Source of the DNA: Spirochaetales bacterium
GTDB lineage: Bacteria > Spirochaetota > Spirochaetia > DSM-27196 > SKKC01
NCBI GenBank assembly: GCA_007121695.1
Contig: SKKC01000419.1
Coordinates: 1 to 15,684, forward strand
DNA length: 15,684 nucleotides
Reading direction: 5' to 3'
Below are positions 13,858-15,684 of the stretch, one piece after another. A program made the position numbers and the translations under genes. Numbering within the stretch: position 1 is the first letter of the stretch; every line of letters begins with the position of its first letter. A model generated the notes under the pieces. The model was not told the origin of the DNA. It ran no database searches and saw nothing but the letters and a program-made list of their open reading frames with translations.

Positions 13858-14570
13858 CGCGCGTTGGACACCGCCGGTCCGGGGTGTTCGAACCGCGAAA
13901 CGTCTCGCCCGTGGAGCCTGGATACCGGGAGTGGGTTCCGCGAGTCGACAATGCGCTGGTTGTTTACGAGAAAATAGTAGAAATGGGTGCCGGACCGGAC
14001 CCGAAGCGTCAGCTGATACACGCCCGGTTCGACCTCGTTCATGCGATGCATGAAGGGGTTCCAGTTCGAGAAGCTCGCTGCGAGAAAAACCCGCTGCTCC
14101 GGGCGTCCGTGGTAGGTGAATTCGACCCGACCGTCGTCCAGAATGCGAGGGGTGTCGTGCCGGGGGCGTGGACGCTCTGGCAGTGTAAACGCGCTGAGAA
14201 ACTCGTCGGAGGCGGAACGGATGCGCACCGGGTTCGCCGGATCGGGCATGGGAAGCCCGTCCACGACAAGACGGTAGCGAATCTCGGACAGCTCTCGCGG
14301 CGGATCGACCGCAAGCACCAGTATGCCGTTCGGATTCCGTTCGAACACGTGCTGTACGGCGAAGTCTTCGTGCTCGAACAGTGCCACCACGTATCGCACC
14401 GGCCGGGGGGGATCGTAGCTCAGCACGACCACGCCGTCGACCATGCGCGGCGGCTGTGCTTCGTTGAGGAGAACACGATGGACGTGTGCTGCGGGTCCGG
14501 TCGAACCGAATGCGGGCGAGGCCAGCAGCAGCAATGCGACCAGAGTCGTACAAACTTCTGTGAATCTCAT
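13851..14570 (-). CDS. Secreted protein with two CBM48-like (glycogen-binding) domains
   Basis: The protein has 239 residues. A signal peptide covers about 1-22 (TTLVALLLLASPAFG, likely cut before STG). Domain two (about 143-214) is a clear CBM48/isoamylase N-terminal-type beta sandwich: VFLAASFSNWNPF, EVEPGVYQLTLRV, then HFYYFLVNNQRIVDSRNP. Domain one (about 43-114) reads like a worn copy of it: VDGVVVLSYDPP, NPNGILVLAVDPP, YRLVVDGLPMPDPANP. CBM48 folds bind alpha-glucans or join other proteins; there is no catalytic domain, so a binding or structural role outside the cytoplasm is likely. Key aromatic residues are present in domain two (W170) but scarce in domain one. ATG 14570 has no strong ribosome site. 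It lies upstream of the acyltransferase on the same strand, with 87 bases between them, but the latter seems to have its own promoter. Confidence 0.78.
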   Translation of the reverse strand: MRFTEVCTTLVALLLLASPAFGSTGPAAHVHRVLLNEAQPPRMVDGVVVLSYDPPRPVRYVVALFEHEDFAVQHVFERNPNGILVLAVDPPRELSEIRYRLVVDGLPMPDPANPVRIRSASDEFLSAFTLPERPRPRHDTPRILDDGRVEFTYHGRPEQRVFLAASFSNWNPFMHRMNEVEPGVYQLTLRVRSGTHFYYFLVNNQRIVDSRNPLPVSRLHGRDVSRFEHPGPAVSNARR

Positions 14571-14664
14571 ACTTCTGATATGATCATCGACAGAAGACGG
14601 GGCGCCTTGACGGAAAAACCATCACGATTCCGGCAAAGCGGCCGACAATCGTAAACGAGTTCTC

Positions 14665-15684
14665 ATGCCGGGTATTGAAGAGATACGTCAATTCAACAAA
14701 AGCGTCACATTGCTGGGGAACGAGCCCCACCTTGCGAGCCAGCGAGGCGAGCCGCTCGAGGACCCGAAAGAGCCCGAGCAGGGCCTCTCGGAGGATCTTG
14801 AGTCGCTGCTCGACGACGTGCCCGCCGAAGACGACGCTGACGGGGAGAACGACGAACTGTCCGCGCTTCTGCAGGGCTTCGACGACGACGATCAGGATAG
14901 TGACGAAACCGACACCGGCGTGGACGCAGAGGAGCCCGCTGAGGACGACCCCTTTGCCGATATCGACCTCGGCGAGGACTTTGACAGTGAACCGGCCCCC
15001 GAGGATTTTGGCAGCTTCGACGAGTCTCTGGGCGCCGACGAACCGCTGGACGTAGACGAGCCACTGGACGTCGACGAGCCACTGGACGTCGAGGAGACGG
15101 CAGACATCGACGAACCGCTGGACGTAGACGAGCCACTGGACGTCGAGGACGAGTTCCCCGATTTCGACGACGCCCAGGACGCAGTTCCCGATCTCGAGGA
15201 AGCCGAGCGCGCCGAGCTTGCAGACGAGGACGCGGTTCCCGATCCCGACGACGAAGACGATCTGTCCTTCCTCGAAGACGACGACCTGACCCGTGTGGAT
15301 CCCCCGGCGTCGGCGATCGACGTGGAACCTGTAGACGACGAGGAAGACCTCGAGCAGGCAGAACCCGCAGCCGAGGTCGACGACGAGGGCGATATCGACT
15401 TCTCCTTCGATTTCGAGGACGAGGAGCCCTTCGGCGAGACCGACGCAGACGAAGAACCAGTCGCAGAGCTCGAAGCAGAACCCGAAGGCGACGCGGACTC
15501 TGATGCCGACATCAGTTTTGATCTGCCGGAAGCCGAAGAGCTCGAAGAGCTCGACGTGGAAGGCGACCTTGATTTTGCGGACGACGATTCGGAAGACGAC
15601 GGAGGTGGTTCGGACGAGTTCGACGTGGGAGATTTCGGCGAGTTTGGCATGGAGGACGACGAGGCTCCCGAGGTTGGAAGCTTC
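14665..15684 (+). CDS. Very acidic repeat-containing protein, 5' part only
   Basis: The frame is open from ATG 14665 to the end of the window (340 codons) with no stop. The first 30 residues are ordinary: MPGIEEIRQFNKSVTLLGNE, then PHLASQRGEP. After about residue 36 the chain is almost wholly Asp, Glu, Pro, Ala and short hydrophobic spots such as DIDFSFDFED and DFGEFG. Only two arginines and no lysine occur in about 305 residues. A DEPLDV repeat occupies residues 125-160. This is an intrinsically disordered, strongly negative region. Spirochaetes carry large proteins that begin in a similar way and end in TPR-like repeats, but that is memory, not a search. The 3' part outside the window will decide the function. 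The start is chosen by the conserved-looking head; the ribosome site is weak. Confidence 0.75.
   Translation, partial: MPGIEEIRQFNKSVTLLGNEPHLASQRGEPLEDPKEPEQGLSEDLESLLDDVPAEDDADGENDELSALLQGFDDDDQDSDETDTGVDAEEPAEDDPFADIDLGEDFDSEPAPEDFGSFDESLGADEPLDVDEPLDVDEPLDVEETADIDEPLDVDEPLDVEDEFPDFDDAQDAVPDLEEAERAELADEDAVPDPDDEDDLSFLEDDDLTRVDPPASAIDVEPVDDEEDLEQAEPAAEVDDEGDIDFSFDFEDEEPFGETDADEEPVAELEAEPEGDADSDADISFDLPEAEELEELDVEGDLDFADDDSEDDGGGSDEFDVGDFGEFGMEDDEAPEVGSF
15037..15144 (+). repeat. Six 18-base units encoding DEPLDV repeats
   Basis: Units begin at 15037, 15055, 15073, 15091, 15109 and 15127. Units 1-2 are identical in DNA to units 5-6 (36 bases), unit 3 equals unit 2, and unit 4 is degraded (EETADI). 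The exact copies indicate recent duplication by slippage or recombination. Confidence 0.9.

Noticed and set aside
13794..14654. 286-codon open frame on the plus strand
   Set aside because: It is opposite the CBM48-like gene, which has a signal peptide and a recognisable domain; the plus-strand product shows neither.
14607..14660. TTGACG at 14607 as a promoter for the acidic gene
   Set aside because: No acceptable -10 box lies 16-19 bases downstream.
14892..15650. Serine-rich open frame on the minus strand
   Set aside because: It is the reverse reading of Asp/Glu codons in the acidic gene, which always gives Ser-rich shadows.

Overview
The window comes from a GC-rich (about 60%) diderm bacterium. 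LolA-like and RodZ-like genes imply an outer membrane and a rod or helical shape. The order pcrA/uvrD, small membrane genes, rplM, rpsI, recX, together with the orphan class III aminotransferase-like gene, reminds me of free-living relatives of Treponema (Spirochaetota). That assignment is a judgement from memory and was not searched; I give it about 0.6.

Layout. (1) 3-4289, plus strand: the tail of a UVR-motif protein, a LolA-like periplasmic protein, a RodZ-like HTH membrane protein and a UvrD/PcrA helicase, closely packed and probably co-transcribed. (2) 4282-5755: a lysine-free, aminotransferase-like protein overlapping the helicase gene, then two very small membrane proteins. (3) 5866-7345: rplM and rpsI (ribosomal proteins L13 and S9), then recX, with a terminator-like hairpin inside the start of recX. 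(4) 7450-8733: an operon of an HTH-receiver protein, a lone receiver domain and an acylphosphatase, with no kinase in view. (5) 8755-10050, minus strand: enolase, converging on acylphosphatase; the shared terminator lies inside the acylphosphatase coding sequence. (6) 10210-12838, plus strand: proS and, overlapping it by 11 bases, a UPF0158-GNAT fusion. (7) 12861-14570, minus strand: a PlsC-like acyltransferase and a secreted protein with two CBM48-like domains. (8) 14665 to the end, plus strand: the start of a very acidic repeat-bearing protein that runs off the window.

Most of the window is housekeeping: repair (PcrA, RecX, perhaps the UVR protein), translation (L13, S9, ProRS), glycolysis (enolase) and envelope work (LolA, RodZ, acyltransferase). 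The less ordinary parts are the lysine-free aminotransferase relative, the receiver/receiver/acylphosphatase operon, the twin-domain secreted protein, the acidic protein, and several genes whose predicted promoters put the transcript start at or very near the start codon (proS, the acyltransferase, perhaps lolA). I saw no mobile element, CRISPR array, tRNA or rRNA. No stretch longer than about 110 bases lacks a gene.
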